Source: Cryphonectria parasitica EP155
Taxonomy: Eukaryota; Ascomycota; Sordariomycetes; Diaporthales; Cryphonectriaceae
NCBI RefSeq assembly: GCF_011745365.1
Contig: NW_024468915.1
Coordinates: 3,078,653 to 3,142,652, forward strand
Direction: 5' to 3'
Length of the DNA stretch: 64,000 nt
Notes under the pieces: model-generated
What the model was told of the DNA's origin: nothing
What the model saw: only the letters and a program-made list of their open reading frames with translations
The model's database searches: none
Made by a program: the position numbers and the translations under genes
Shown here: piece after piece, positions 46,664 through 58,800 of the stretch
How the letters are laid out: every line of letters starts with the position of its first letter
How positions within the stretch are numbered: the stretch's first letter is position 1

Positions 46664-47610
46664 ATGGCGCAAATAAATCCCAATGCCCTGCGGAACATCT
46701 ACCGCTTTGCCATCCCCGCCGCCCTCGGCGCAAGCTTTGTCAGCAACTCGATATACGACGTGCGCGGTGGCTCGCGCGCCGTCATCTTTGACCGTCTCTC
46801 GGGAGTCAAGGAGGGTGTGATCAACGAGGGCACACACTTCCTCATCCCTTGGCTGCAGAAGAGCATTGTCTTCGACGTGCGTACCAAGCCTAGGAACATC
46901 GCCACCACTACTGGCTCCAAGGACCTGCAGATGGTCAGCCTGACCTTGAGGGTACTGCATAGGCCTGAGGTGCAGGCACTGCCCAAAATTTACCAGGTTC
47001 GTCTACTATTCTCTTTCTCTCTCTCTCTCTTTCCGCCCTCTCCCTCCACTTCCCTTCCACCATCCGTGGACGTAAAGCTGACAGGGATCTCTTTGTCTTT
47101 CAGAACCTCGGCCAGGACTACGACGAGCGCGTGCTCCCTTCCATCGGCAACGAGGTCCTCAAATCCATCGTCGCCCAGTTCGACGCGGCCGAGCTCATCA
47201 CCCAGCGTGAGGCCGTCTCCCAGCGCATCCGTACCGACCTGATGAAGCGCGCCGCCGAGTTCAACATCGCCCTCGAGGACGTTTCCATCACCCACATGAC
47301 CTTTGGCAAGGAGTTCACCAAGGCCGTCGAGCAGAAGCAGATCGCCCAGCAGGACGCCGAGCGCGCCCGCTTCATTGTCGAGAAGGCGGAGCAGGAGCGC
47401 CAGGCTAACGTCATCCGTGCAGAAGGCGAGGCCGAGAGCGCCGACGCTATTGCCAAGGCCATCGCCAAGAGCGGCGACGGTCTGATCCAGATTCGCAAGA
47501 TCGAGGCCAGCAGGGACATTGCGAACACCCTGGCGAGCAATCCGAACGTTGCCTATATTCCGGGCGGGCAGCAGGGGACAAACATCCTGTTGAATGCAGG
47601 CCGGGCATGA
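46664..47610 (+). CDS. phb1: Prohibitin-1
   Basis: Two exons: 46664-46996 and 47104-47610, intron 107 bp; 279 residues. An N-terminal membrane anchor (about residues 12-30, [17 protein letters not shown]) precedes the SPFH/PHB domain: [58 protein letters not shown] across the intron, [22 protein letters not shown]-terminal coiled coil follows ([38 protein letters not shown]). Prohibitin-1 forms ring complexes with prohibitin-2 in the mitochondrial inner membrane that stabilise new proteins and control the m-AAA protease. The paralogue is not in the window. Confidence 0.97.
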
Positions 47611-48369
47611 GGCGGAGGACGACAATAGGCGTGTTGCAGAATGCAAAGACGTGTCAGCTGAAAGCATCTTGGGGCTATTAGCAAGAAGTTTGGGGGGGAG
47701 GGGGGGGGGAGGAGGAAGAAGAAAACTAAAAACAAGGGGCGAGTAAAGAAGCCATCACAGAGGAGGAAGAGGATGGAGGGGAGGAACCGCATTGGGGAGG
47801 AGGCGGATGAGGAAGTCCTCTTTTTTGGGGGGTTGCCAAAATCAGCCCATGTAAACCATATATCATGACGAGGCCTGGAGGGCAGAGCACTCGTCTACTC
47901 CACTATTATGATGAATTAATGCCAGAGGAAGCACACCAGCCAGGTCCTCCCAAGCAGAAAGAAGTGATATCCTGCTGTCTCGCCCCGGGCGTCTTGTTCC
48001 AAATGTCAATCAGCAGGCATAGTATACTAAAAAAAAGGAAAGAAAGAAATCCCAAATGTTCACCGCCTGTGGTCGCAGGGCGGTCCCGTAGCTTATAGCA
48101 TTGATGCTGCATAAGAGGTACGACGCTGTGTGCGCAGAGAGAAGGGAAGAGAAAGAAGCGATAGAGAGCATTGCAATCGTCGCCAGCCATAAGAGTTTTT
48201 CTATAAGCTCTAGGATGAAGCAGCCCCCAAACTCCTTGACCATATGCCTGTATGAGCCTCAGCCCTCCACGACGCCTTAGGCTATCCTTTATCCTAGACA
48301 CATTCCAGAAACACCTGCTGTGAGCAGCGGGAGGAAATAGTTATTGCCCAGCATCTGCCTGAGGCTCCC
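47611..48369. other. PHB1-REX3 convergent intergenic region
   Basis: About 760 bp with oligo-G-rich sequence (47690-47712). No gene seen. Confidence 0.45.
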
Positions 48370-50613
48370 CTACGATTCGGCCTCGAGGACTCCTTCGGTG
48401 AGCAGTGCACCTCCGTCGTCTAGATCAACTGACTCCTCGCTGCTCCGTTCCTGTGGTAGGGCGGTGGGTGGTTTCCAGCCTGGGGCACGGAGCTCGCCGT
48501 CCTCCCACTTCCACCCCTGGGACTTCATCAGGGTCCATTCCTTCTCTACCTTGTACCGAACCAAATCACCGGCAGACCGAGCATCCTCGGCGCTGTCGTG
48601 GCCCTCGCCCGTGTCGACCTGGATGCGCCGGTTGAGCAGAGTCTCCATGAGCAGCTTCAGGCTTGTCCGGACCGGCAGCCCGCGCTTGTGCGGGTACAGG
48701 AGGACTGTGTCGACAATCTTAGGGTGAACCATGCGCATAGCGTTGAGGTCATTCTCCAGACCATGGCCGATCAGGATCGTATCGGGGTTGATGAACGAGT
48801 GGAGCAGGTCACGGGCCAGCTCGGGCGACGAGACCTTCTGCAGGACCTTCCGCTCGCCAGGCTGCTGTGGTGGCGGCGTCCAGTCCCGGGTCCATGGTAC
48901 AGCACGGGCTAGATCTTCGGGCCAGACACCGCTGTACCTCGAGTTGAGGTTCAGGATCTCGCCGTACGGCTGGACGAGGACATCGAGCAGCTCAGCACCA
49001 TCGGGCCAAGAGGTGGCCGTCACCCGGATGAGCTCCATGCCGTGCACGGTGTAGCCCATCTCGCAGTCGAAGGCCACCGCCTCCTTCACCACAAAGGGGT
49101 TGTCGTTGGCGGGCGTCTCGGCATAATTCCACAAAGACGCAAGCCGCTTCGGGTCGGTGGTCTTCCAGACGTGGGCCTCACTGACGGTGCAGCCCGGAGA
49201 CTCGCCCACATCCTGGTTGCAGCAGCGGTATTTCTTGGCAATCCAGGCGGTATCCCCTTTCGGCCGCTCGGGGAAGTAGGCCCTGCCGGGGTGATGATTG
49301 CACTGTCCGCCTGACGCGAGCTGGCCGGTCTCGATGTCGCGGCCAGGAAAGACCTGAAAACGAGCTGTGCACCGATCACACTGCTCCCAGCCCTGCGACC
49401 ACTTCACGGCCTGCTTCGCCTCCTCGATCTGTTCGTCTGTGGGTGGCACGGGAACGTAGCCATATTGCTCGAGGTTTTGAATGGGCGTGACCAGTCTCTG
49501 CTGTAGGACAACGACCTCCTGAGCCGTGGTCAGGCCGGTGTTGATGGTGACCGGCGCGCCGATGCTGGGGGTTTTCTGGGCAGTCTTCTTCTCTAGGGCC
49601 TGTTTGCGCTCGGCCACCCAGGCGTCAAGCTTCATCCTCTTGTACTTCATAACCTCCTGCCGCATAGCATTGTCGTAGACTGCAGCCTTCTGCGTAGCCA
49701 GCTCCTGCTCGCGATCCAACACCATCCAGATGATTTCTTGGCCGGATAGGACGAGACCCTTTAGCTGGGGATCCTTAGCAGCGCCGCCCGAGACCTCGCC
49801 GTTGAGGCGGGTGTAGTCAGCATGCAGCAGGGACACCAGCTTGTGACGGACGCCGTGAGAGGCTGGAGCCGCGGTGAGATGGCGAGGATTCAAGGACTCG
49901 GGCTTTCTTGCGGATTTGGGTTTCTGCGAAGGAGGGGAACTGGATGTCGACTTGCCCGTTGCCAGTGCTTTCCGTGTGGCGCTTGGAGACCTGGCTGGGG
50001 GAGAAGCTGATGGATTGACTGGTGTCGGCTTCCTGACTGTTGAGGTAGGTGTTGCAATCCGTCCTGAAGTAGTAGGCGTCCTAGAAGCAGAGGAAGGAGG
50101 TGACACCTTGGGCGTCGTCCGGGCAAGAGTGGTAGAGGACTTGAGCGGCGTTGAGGGACTGACTGTCTGGTTTCTCAGAGAAGAGGGCGTCACAGCCAAG
50201 GGTGACGCAGGTTGACGTGCGTGGTCAGCGACGGGGGGTGACAATGGATCATAGAGATCAGACGCCTGGACTCGATCGACGGGTTTCAGGCTGTCGTCGG
50301 GATGACTTGTGATATGTGAGCCACTAGCGGGCCCGTCGCCCACGCGTCCACCTTGGCCTTCGACCTCGCCAGGCCGGTGGATTGCTGTCTTTTGACGCTT
50401 ACTAGGGGGAAGCCCATTTCCATCACTCGCAGGGCCTTCCTCTTCCTCGTCTGCGGCTCCGTCGAAAGATCGGTGAAGGCTCCTCGTGTCGGAGGGTTGA
50501 CTGTCGGCCCTGTGGCCAAAGAGACAGCCTGTGGTAGTGCATGTGCGGCCTTCAGTCTCCTTGGGACACGGGAGATGCTTGAGGCCGTTGAACAAAGGAA
50601 CGGCGCTGGCCAT
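48370..50613 (-). CDS. rex3: RNA exonuclease 3 (Rex3-type, DEDDh)
   Basis: Single exon, 747 residues. The N-terminus MASAVPLFNGLKHLPCPKET is followed by a CCCH-like Cys pattern (CPKETEGRTCTTTGCLFGH). A long Ser/Pro/Thr-rich region (about 35-230) precedes a second Cys/His cluster (CDRCTARFQVF, CNHHPGRAYF, CCNQDVGESPGC). The exonuclease domain starts at about residue 512 with VAFDCEMGYTVHG (first Asp and Glu), then ILIGHGLENDLNAM (second Asp) and HDSAEDARSAGDLV (catalytic His and final Asp), a complete DEDDh set. Rex3 in yeast trims the 3' end of MRP RNA and helps process U5 snRNA and RNase P RNA, in the nucleus. Confidence 0.93.
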   Translation of the reverse strand: MASAVPLFNGLKHLPCPKETEGRTCTTTGCLFGHRADSQPSDTRSLHRSFDGAADEEEEGPASDGNGLPPSKRQKTAIHRPGEVEGQGGRVGDGPASGSHITSHPDDSLKPVDRVQASDLYDPLSPPVADHARQPASPLAVTPSSLRNQTVSPSTPLKSSTTLARTTPKVSPPSSASRTPTTSGRIATPTSTVRKPTPVNPSASPPARSPSATRKALATGKSTSSSPPSQKPKSARKPESLNPRHLTAAPASHGVRHKLVSLLHADYTRLNGEVSGGAAKDPQLKGLVLSGQEIIWMVLDREQELATQKAAVYDNAMRQEVMKYKRMKLDAWVAERKQALEKKTAQKTPSIGAPVTINTGLTTAQEVVVLQQRLVTPIQNLEQYGYVPVPPTDEQIEEAKQAVKWSQGWEQCDRCTARFQVFPGRDIETGQLASGGQCNHHPGRAYFPERPKGDTAWIAKKYRCCNQDVGESPGCTVSEAHVWKTTDPKRLASLWNYAETPANDNPFVVKEAVAFDCEMGYTVHGMELIRVTATSWPDGAELLDVLVQPYGEILNLNSRYSGVWPEDLARAVPWTRDWTPPPQQPGERKVLQKVSSPELARDLLHSFINPDTILIGHGLENDLNAMRMVHPKIVDTVLLYPHKRGLPVRTSLKLLMETLLNRRIQVDTGEGHDSAEDARSAGDLVRYKVEKEWTLMKSQGWKWEDGELRAPGWKPPTALPQERSSEESVDLDDGGALLTEGVLEAES

Positions 50614-52473
50614 CCTAACGAGGGTGGACCGGCCAGTCGAGTGTGGGAGTCAATGACGGCCCGGTAGGAGGGCGGATGCTGAGCTGTTGTAGAAGCTCAA
50701 CTGCTCATCCCTCAGACGCGAAGAAGGCGCAGGGCTCCTCAAAACGCGAGGTAGCGGTGAACGCTGTGCCTTGGGGCCAAAGTGACGTGAAGAGAGACCC
50801 GCCGACGACGACGTATAGACGCGCGGGGATAGGAACCTCAGTGACAAAATCGACATTTACGATTATGAGATGGAAGGAAAGGAGGGAAAAGACTGTAGCC
50901 ACATGGAGAGAAAGCGAAAATCGTTAGTCGAAAGTTCTTGTATACTCTTGTGTCGTTTGTGCCAACAAGAGGCCGGGGTAACGAACGGGCGATTGTTTGT
51001 TGATTGATGTCCTTTGTCTGTGCTTTGGTTTGGGTCGTGGACAAAGGGTTTTGGTTGATGTCGAATCCAGAAAGAGACGGACACCCCTGTGAGGCTGAAG
51101 GGTACAGTGGGTCTCGGTTGAACCGCTGGGGGAAGAACGGTGGGACCAATTGTAACGTGCTTACTACGTATTGCGTACATAGTGCATTGTACCATGTCGT
51201 GTCGCGGCACTACTCGCAGTAGGTGCTGCTAAGGGACGGTACTATCCGTACACGCTTGCAGTACTAATGTAGTACCAGAGTATGTGCTTACTTCGTCACT
51301 GTAATGCCGTCTATATCATGTACTACGTATGTATTTCAACTATGTACATCTACGGTTTGCCATTATATACCAAGTATTTGGTATACATAATTGACTCCTA
51401 CTTTATACATTACAGAAAATAAATACGTAGTAGACAAGACACGAAGCGCATCTTTTCAACGTTTGTAGTGCGATAGTTGAGGGGGCAGAAGTATTTCTGA
51501 AGAATTACTATAATCAGCTTGGCCTCAACGTTTGCACCACCGCTCAACCAAAATCAGGAGTGAAGTGAGTGGATTATGAGAGGAAGGGTTGCCAAGTCCT
51601 TCAAGCACATTCTCAATCGACGTACACACTTATCGGTCACCGATATCCAACTGAGAAAACACCTCCTTGATGCCATGCAGGGCGGTATCCTCCTTATCTG
51701 GATGATCCAGATAGGCATGAAAGATGTTCCAGATGGTTGAGGTCTTATCTGTGGGGGCTTGTCACAAGCCAAGAGACGTGCTCGGAATTATCTATTTATT
51801 GATCTGTTCGCCTATCTGTCCTGCCCATTCTGTGTCTTGTTGGCAGGTGGAAAGTTGTTTCATTCAAAGACTCCTCCGTTTCCTGTCGTTGCCCGCATGT
51901 CGAGAACGGCCGCCCGACCACCAACACCAACAACACTGGAACTGGAGGAGCACGCGTACAAGACTGACTGGCTTGCTGATCTTTACACAGAAACCTACAT
52001 ACACACAGTACTGAGGAGGAGAGAGGAGAAGGAGGTCTCAAGTCAATCGCAATTTTATCGCTTCTCGTTGGAACGAAGAGAGTGGGGTTGTGATTTTCCC
52101 CTTATATATTCTGTGCAGTGCAGTACGTGCAGACGTGCATGATTGCATAGAAATCGCTACAAGACTTGTCCGTGAGCGAGAGTGTGGGTGTTGGTGGTTG
52201 GGCGTGGGTGATAACAACAGCATCTGCAGTGGTTGTGGCTGATAAAGCAGAAGCTCGCCCCCCTTTTGTTGCAAGGAGGATAACTCTAGCCACAGTGCTG
52301 CACTGCAGCCTGCAGGTACGCCCGGATTTAGCGGTGTTTTGGCGGGCAGCCCATCTTTTTGCGGCTCGTCATCCCACCTGGCCGAAACCAACAACCCCCT
52401 ACAAAAGACACTCAAGCTGCTGCCCTTCTCGATCCGGTCCATCGACCGGTCCCTGATCAGCCATTACGACGAG
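50614..52473. other. REX3-lipase intergenic region
   Basis: About 1.86 kb between divergent genes. Includes an A/T-rich block with repeated TACGTA and GTACTAC words (51150-51440) and a short coding-like relic on the minus strand (51525-51750). No complete gene recognised. Confidence 0.5.
51525..51750 (-). pseudogene. Possible gene remnant, unidentified
   Basis: On the minus strand from about 51748, a frame reads KTSTIWNIFHAYLDHPDKED, then TALHGIKEVFSQLDIGDR, then a TAA stop, then continues in the same frame VCTSIENVLEGLGNPSSHNP, LTSLLILVERWCKR to a TGA at 51525-51527. The composition is protein-like rather than random and a CACAG acceptor lies just before it. No start codon and no upstream exon were found between here and the lipase gene. 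It could be the last exon of a decayed gene or chance. I do not recognise the family. Confidence 0.25.
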
Positions 52474-54099
52474 ATGGCTGATTATACCGGCGGTGAGATC
52501 GAGGCTGACCACCTCGTCGTTTTGGTCCATGGGGTATGTTCTCCTGTTCTCCTGTTCTCCTGTTTGCGTTCTTGTTCCCCTCGTGCTGGATGGGTTTTCT
52601 GATCTTGATTTGATTTGATTCGATTCCTGCCTCCCATCTTCCCCCTATCCTGCACATATGCACGCCAACCCACGCAGACATATTTTTTTTTCTATGGAAC
52701 ATGACAGGTCACTGACAAGCTCGCCTCCTTTTTCTTCTTCTTCTAGCTATGGGGAAACCCAAACCATATGGCGAGCATCGCCAAGGCCTTACGCGCGAAA
52801 CATCCTGCCGATAAGCTGTACATCCTCTGCGCCAAGAGGAACAGCGGTTCCTTCACCTACGACGGCGCCGAGCTCGGGGGCGAGAGAGTGTGTCTCGAGA
52901 TCCAGGAGGAGCTGCAGGCGATCGAGCGGCGAGGAGGCAAGATCAGGAGGCTATCCATCATCGGCTACAGCCACGGCGGCCTTGTCGCGCGTTATGCCAT
53001 CGGCCTGCTGTACGCCAAGGGGACGCTGGACGAACTCGAGTGCATGAACTTCACCGCCTTTGCCAGCCCCTTCCTCGGCGTCCGCACCCCGCTGCACGGC
53101 ACTGCCAACCACCTCTGGAACGTCCTCGGCGCTCGCACCCTGTCCATGTCTGGCAGGCAGCTCTTCCTCATCGACAAATTCCGCGACACGGGCCGCCCCT
53201 TGCTCGCAGTGCTGGCCGACCGCAACTCCATCTTCTATAAGGGCCTGGCCAGGTTCAAGCGGCGCACGCTGTACGCCAACATCGAGAACGACCGGAGCAC
53301 CGTCCACTACACTTCCGCCATAGCCAAGACCGACCCCTACACGAACATGGACAGGGTGCGGGTCAACTACCTGAAGGGCTACGAGGATGTGATTCTTGAC
53401 CCGGTGCACCCAGTCGAGCACATCCCACCGCACGCCTGGAAGAAGGAGCCTTTTCCCGAGTGGGCGACCAAGTGGATACGGCGCGTGCCCCTGATCGTTG
53501 CGCTGGTCATCTTCGTGCCCATCGGCATTGTGGCCTTCCTCATCAACAGCGTCATTCAGACGGTGCGGAGCTCCAAGCGCATTGCCCTGCATGAGAAAGG
53601 CCTGGCGGGCATCAACATTGCCGATTATCGGCCGCCGACTCTCATGATCAACGAACTCCGGGAGGCCGTTGAGGATGTATACGAGGGTCTGAACAGCTTT
53701 CAGCAGAATGAGTACCTCGGCCTGACGGACGACGACGACGATGACGAGGAGGGCGAGGGCGAAGTCTCGGACCTCGAGAAGGAGGCCCAAGAGCCGCTGC
53801 TGGAGAAGCAGGACTCTGAGAAGATCCACAACAATATGGCGGCCAGGCGGGCGAGCGATGCGAACATCCTGCGGCTGGAGCGCAGACAGAGCCAGCCGGG
53901 CCAGCCGACGCTGGCCCTCGCACCCTGCCAGTTCGAGATGATCTCGGCCCTCGACAGCCTCGGCTGGCGCAAATACCCCGTCTGGATCCATCGCAACCGC
54001 CACAGCCATGCTGCCATTATCGTGCGCATCGACAAGGAATCACATAGCGAAGGACATGTGGTGTTGAGGCACTGGCTGACTGAGGAATTTTTGGTTTAG
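52474..54099 (+). CDS. DUF676 lipase/serine esterase (Rog1/Lpl1-like)
   Basis: Two exons: 52474-52533 (20 codons) and 52747-54099; 470 residues. The oxyanion-hole motif LVVLVHGLWGNPNHM is split exactly by the intron. The nucleophile motif is IIGYSHGGLVARYAIG (GxSxG). ECMNFTAFASPFLGVRTPLHG is conserved in the family, and NRHSHAAIIVR near the C-terminus contains the likely catalytic His. A hydrophobic segment IVALVIFVPIGIVAFLINSV (about residues 258-278) could anchor it to a membrane or lipid droplet, followed by an Asp/Glu run. Yeast relatives (Rog1, Lpl1, YDL109C, YDR444W) are monoacylglycerol lipases or phospholipases; Lpl1 acts at lipid droplets. First in-frame ATG chosen. Confidence 0.92.
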
Positions 54100-55307
54100 A
54101 TGTATGCATTCATGTACATGCACTTGTATATATAGATAGATGGTAAGATGGAGTGATGGCTACTGGGCGCTGATTTAAACATCCTTTTGCAATAAAACTA
54201 ATATCTATATGCTTAACAGCCTCCTTTTTTTCCAGGGATTGCATCTCTGGTGCCTTGCTTGGGACACGTCACACGTCTAGTGTGTGCGACCTGGACAGAT
54301 GATGCTTGTAGTTATAATTTTAGAGTACCATTAACGAGCATTGATACACGGGTAGGATCGTCGTCAGTCCTTGTCTTGACTCGGGCTTCATCCGAACAAT
54401 CAACCTTTTCTCGGCCCTGGATCGCTGTGTAAAGTATGCATAGTAGTGCAGCGAGAAAATCATCCATGACAGTAATGACGTGACCATCTTTTTCTTGTCT
54501 GGGCTGCTTCCCGGTCCCGGGTAAGTCCGTCCGTCCGTCCAAGCCAAGCAAGCAAGTTTAAAGTGTCTGCTTGTCGCCTCACTCTTATTGTTTCCCTTTT
54601 GTTTTCAATGACTCAAGGATTCGAAGGGCGGGGCCCGCATGCGTCCATCCACGCTGGCAACCCCCCGACCGGGGGGCTCACTACCCCATTTGGGAGGCGA
54701 GCGCCGGCCAACACGAACGATAAGGTGGTGGGTGCGTGGCTGATTCCGATGATGAAAGGATCTCGCGATTTGGAACGGGGACTCGTGTTGCGAGAGGCTT
54801 GGCTCTTTTCTTCTTCAACGTAGTGCACAATCTTGTATGGGTGACAATTCATAATGATCAGAAACACAGTTCTAGAGGAATAAAAGGCTACAATTCGTAG
54901 GATTATCACGAGAATGTAGGGGTGGTAACGGTTATTCTCATGTTGGCTGTTTGTAAGCAGTCACACGACCAACACCCGCCGAATCCATCCATACCCCCGC
55001 CCGTCTTGGTAATGCCCTCGTCTCTCTTATCTATCTCTGCCCCTTGGGCTAATAAAGCAACAGTCCATATCACCAGCGCAGTATGCAGGATGAAAAAGAC
55101 CCTCCCATGCCAACAGATATCTCGCTCATAAAACCAAATAAATAAATAAAAAAAAATCAGTGTAAATTGGTAGAACCGGCTCCTCCCTCCACCAAAGGCG
55201 CCGATGCGTAAACAGGGTGAATTATGGTGATAAAGGTACAAAGAAGAGGGTGGAAGGTTTCATCCTCATCCGTTCCCTCTCACGCAGCCAGTGTTGCGTG
55301 TTTTCTG

Positions 55308-55339
<32 letters not shown>

Positions 55340-55508
55340 ATAGTGTTGACGTCGTCCAAGAGTATATGAGGTCTGTCTCTTTCCCTTTTACTCTCTCGAA
55401 AGTGAGTTTGAGGGCGCTGTGTGACTCGTCTAGAGACTTGTTGAAATCGTATACGGCGACCATTCGAGATTTCTCATTGTAGATCGTATATTTGGGTGGA
55501 CCATGATC
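54100..55508. other. Lipase-AN1 gene convergent intergenic region
   Basis: About 1.4 kb. Contains short tetranucleotide runs (gtcc and aagc units near 54526-54556), a TG run near 55308-55339 and no recognised gene. Confidence 0.5.
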
Positions 55509-55820
55509 TTATATCCTGACGACCTGTGTACGCTCCTTGAGGAGCTGAGCGGCGTTCTCCTGGAACAGCTTGGTCTTGGTCTGAGCGTTTGAGACGTAGA
55601 AGTTAGTCTTTTGTCCGATTGATCCGGTTCTAGCCTGGCTTGGTTGTTTTCGTAATCTATCAGAACTTACCACATCGGCCATCTCGCAGTTGTGTTCCTC
55701 CATGAACCTGTGTGCGCTGCAGAAGAGCTTGCCGCAGTCGTCACACTTGCCGACAATGGGGTGGGCAAGCTTCCGGCACTCCTTGCCCTCGATCTTGGCT
55801 GGGCATCTGGGCTTGGCCAT
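55509..55820 (-). CDS. Small AN1-type zinc-finger protein
   Basis: Two exons: 55671-55820 and 55509-55580, intron 90 bp with a GACTAAC branch point; 73 residues. Cys/His residues follow the AN1 pattern: MAKPRCPAKIEGKECRKLAH, PIVGKCDDCGKLFCSAHRFM, EEHNCEMADV, then TKTKLFQENAAQLLKERTQV. Cys6, Cys15, Cys26, Cys29, Cys34, His37, His43 and Cys45 are candidate zinc ligands. The C-terminal helix is short. AN1 proteins commonly link to ubiquitin, Cdc48 or stress responses, but this single-finger form has no A20 or UBA part, so the partner is unknown. A longer frame that extends upstream of ATG 55820 is treated as leader sequence. Confidence 0.85.
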   Translation of the reverse strand: MAKPRCPAKIEGKECRKLAHPIVGKCDDCGKLFCSAHRFMEEHNCEMADVVSSDRLRKQPSQARTGSIGQKTNFYVSNAQTKTKLFQENAAQLLKERTQVVRI

Positions 55821-58800
55821 TTTTGCCTGGTTGGATGGTTGTTGTATGAGTGTGGTGGGGGGACAGCTCGTGTGAGAACGGCGACAGAGAGAAGTCGGCC
55901 GAGGTTGGTCGAAGAGGAGGGGGATAGTGTGTGGTTGGGTGGGAGGATGAGGAGAAGGGTAGGAGGTGGTGGTGGTGAGATTCGAAAAGAGGAGGACGTC
56001 TCTTAAGAATAGTTGGAAGCCGAGGTAGTCACGAGGAGGAAGGAATAAGAAAGGAAGAGGGAGAGACAAGGCGGACGAGGCTGGCGGAAAGTGGGAAATT
56101 GGCAATGTTATGTACCGTAGGCAAACATGCCATTTACGTGGTGACTAGTTCCGAGGATGGCGACAGCAAGAGAAGAAAGGGAAGATGCTGGAAAGGGCGG
56201 CAAATAGGGACCGACGTCAGGGGGGGGGGTGTGTACAGTACAGTACACGGCAGAGAAAGGCAGGCCAGGCCGGCCAGGGGTACTTTGTTCCGGGGACGTC
56301 AGATGGACGACGATCTTGATTAGGTACTAGTATGGTGTACTTTCTGGGGGTGGAGTGCAGGGGAGGGGTGTGAAGGTACAGAACTGTGTAGTGTGAGGAC
56401 GTGTGAGTTGTATGAGTGTGTGTGTTGGCTGGTGGTGATCGGTCGAGCCGGTGCCGTAGACTTTGTTCACATACTTGTTATCGCTCTGGTAAGTAGTCCC
56501 TCTTCTCGTTTTCTCCATTTTGCCGGTAGGGAGCTTGTTTTTGTCGGAAGAGGCTACTGCGTCCCAGCGCAGAGGAAGGGGAACGTGGCGTCGGGACGGG
56601 GTGAGCGGTCTGGTGACGAGGCTGATGATAGCGAGAGGGACCAGGCGAGGCTCCGCTTTCGGTGGGTGGTGGCGAACTAAGCAATGGCAAACAAGTTATA
56701 GAAGCCAAGACTGACAAGGACTCTTGACATTGAGAAGGAAGATTATCATCTTGAGATATATCCACAAGCAATCAAGGACATAGGAAGAAGAGTTGGAGGA
56801 ACATGAAAAAAAGCTGATGAAAAAGAGGTCACCTGTCATTCGTACTTGCAGGGCTGTAAGGGCTGATGGTAGGTTGCCAGCTTGGTCACAAGACACGACA
56901 AGACAGGTGTCCGTCTCAGTAAGTCAAGTCATTCAATTCATTATTACAGTCTCAGTACCCACCCCCCAATAGAGAATTCCAGTTTCTTGGTTGCATCGTG
57001 TCGCAGTACGGCACAGGGCTATTCTTTCCCCATTGATACCAACCACGATATATTCTGTCCTTTTGACCTGGGCGAATAATGCATTTCTCCTCCTTTTCTT
57101 CCTGCCTCTCATCTCGAGCGAGATCCAACAACTTCCGGCACGGACGGCAGGGTTTCGGCTCGGCTGGGGCTTGGGGCCTTGGACCTGCTGGGCTGGGTTG
57201 TCTTGGTGGATTTCGTTGATGACGCGAGTGCTTGGGAGCCTGGCCTCGGTTCTGGTGACCTTGCACGACGGGTGAGAGAAGTAAAAAATAAAATAAAAAA
57301 AGCCTTGTTCCTTCCCTTGAAGTGCCGGGAGCAGGGGACCCTCCTCTCCTCTCCTACTACTGCGTAAGTAGACCCCTGCTAGATCAAGATACCCTCCCGG
57401 CGTGTTTCCATCGTATCGGTACGTATTTTATGTAAGTACTCAAGGTGGAAGGCACGCTAGGGTAGCACTGTAGCACTGCCCGTGGGTCCCGTCTAGCCAT
57501 GTGGGCGCATCCGCTGTCCGCCAAAAAGAAAGAGCCACCCCATTAAATGGGAATGCATTGGAGGGGAGATTCAGCCTCCCGACGAAGTCAAGTACAAGGT
57601 ATGTACTGTATGTAACTTGAAGTGTGTATCATGTCGTGAGATGGTAGATGACGGCCCAACCTTGGAGGACAAACCACACAAATGCCGAAACAAGACAAGA
57701 CCAAAAGGGACCGGCCACATCCCCATCTGACTCGTCAAAAAGGAACAAGCCGTGGTTTGAATTGACTATAAGAGCATAACATGAACAGGCCCAGGCCCAA
57801 TCCCTCTTCCATGGCATCGCATCGTAGGGTCGCAGAGGCCCATCGTCCAGCCCAGCCCAGCCCAGCCAACCAGCCGGGCATTTCCCCCATGCACTGTAGT
57901 ACTGTAGTACCTAATCATTCATGCCTAGCCTGTCTTGGGTACAAACCCCATGCATCTATTGCATCCGTCTCATCCATCCATCCGTCTGGTGGGACGGGAA
58001 GTGGTGGACAGCGTGGCGTGGCTTGTTCTTAACTGGCTGGGCTAGATGGATGAATGGATGGGAAAAAGGTCATCGCCGGCATGGCGCGTGCAGAAATACA
58101 CGGCGAACACGACAGCAAGCCAGCGATCATCCGTCTATTGTATTTGCGACACTCACTAGTGGAAAGCCCCAGTAGATTTTGTGGAAATATTTACACCTCA
58201 CCATGTGTGCGTGCGTGTTGAACTAGCTGGCCATCCTCATCCTGCTGTTGTTGCTGCTGCGGAACATACGGTAGTCACATTTCGCATTGTACATATTTTA
58301 TGAAGGATCGTTGCAAAATGGGCAAGAGGAGACTGACTCAAGCACACACCAGTCCTCGAACAAGATGTTTGGGCGCGTGTGCAGTACAGCCGAAGTATGT
58401 AGTAGTAGTACCATGAATTTTGAAACGTCGTCCTTTTGCTGACCTACTGACTGGTTGGGTGGTTGGGTGGCTGGCTGACGGACTGGCTGACAGATACTCC
58501 GTGTCAAAGGTAGGCAAAAAGAGAGGGAAAGAGAGCAAGGAAACAAGAGAAGAGAATTGAATCCTCATCTCATACCAGTCCTCAATCCTCACTGTCGCCC
58601 TTGACGATATCTCAACAATCAATTTGACAAAAGTCCACCGCATGACCAAAGACACAAACAAGCAGGGAGTAGGACCGTCAAGAGCAAGGAATGGACCCTG
58701 AAAAACCCAGAGTCCGGGCCCAAGGATGCGACCAGCCGAAACCGCGAGCAAGTCTTGGTTGATGGGCTTGATACGCTCGCACCCCTTCCTGGACCCACGA

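Noticed and set aside
52951..54009. 352-codon frame antisense to the DUF676 lipase
   Set aside because: It lies wholly opposite a well-supported exon with conserved catalytic motifs; its composition is the Val/Asp/Gly-rich shadow expected from G+C-biased codons.
56991..57275. 94-codon frame in the gene-poor interval
   Set aside because: Hydrophobic but with no conserved motif, partner exon or recognisable family; likely chance.
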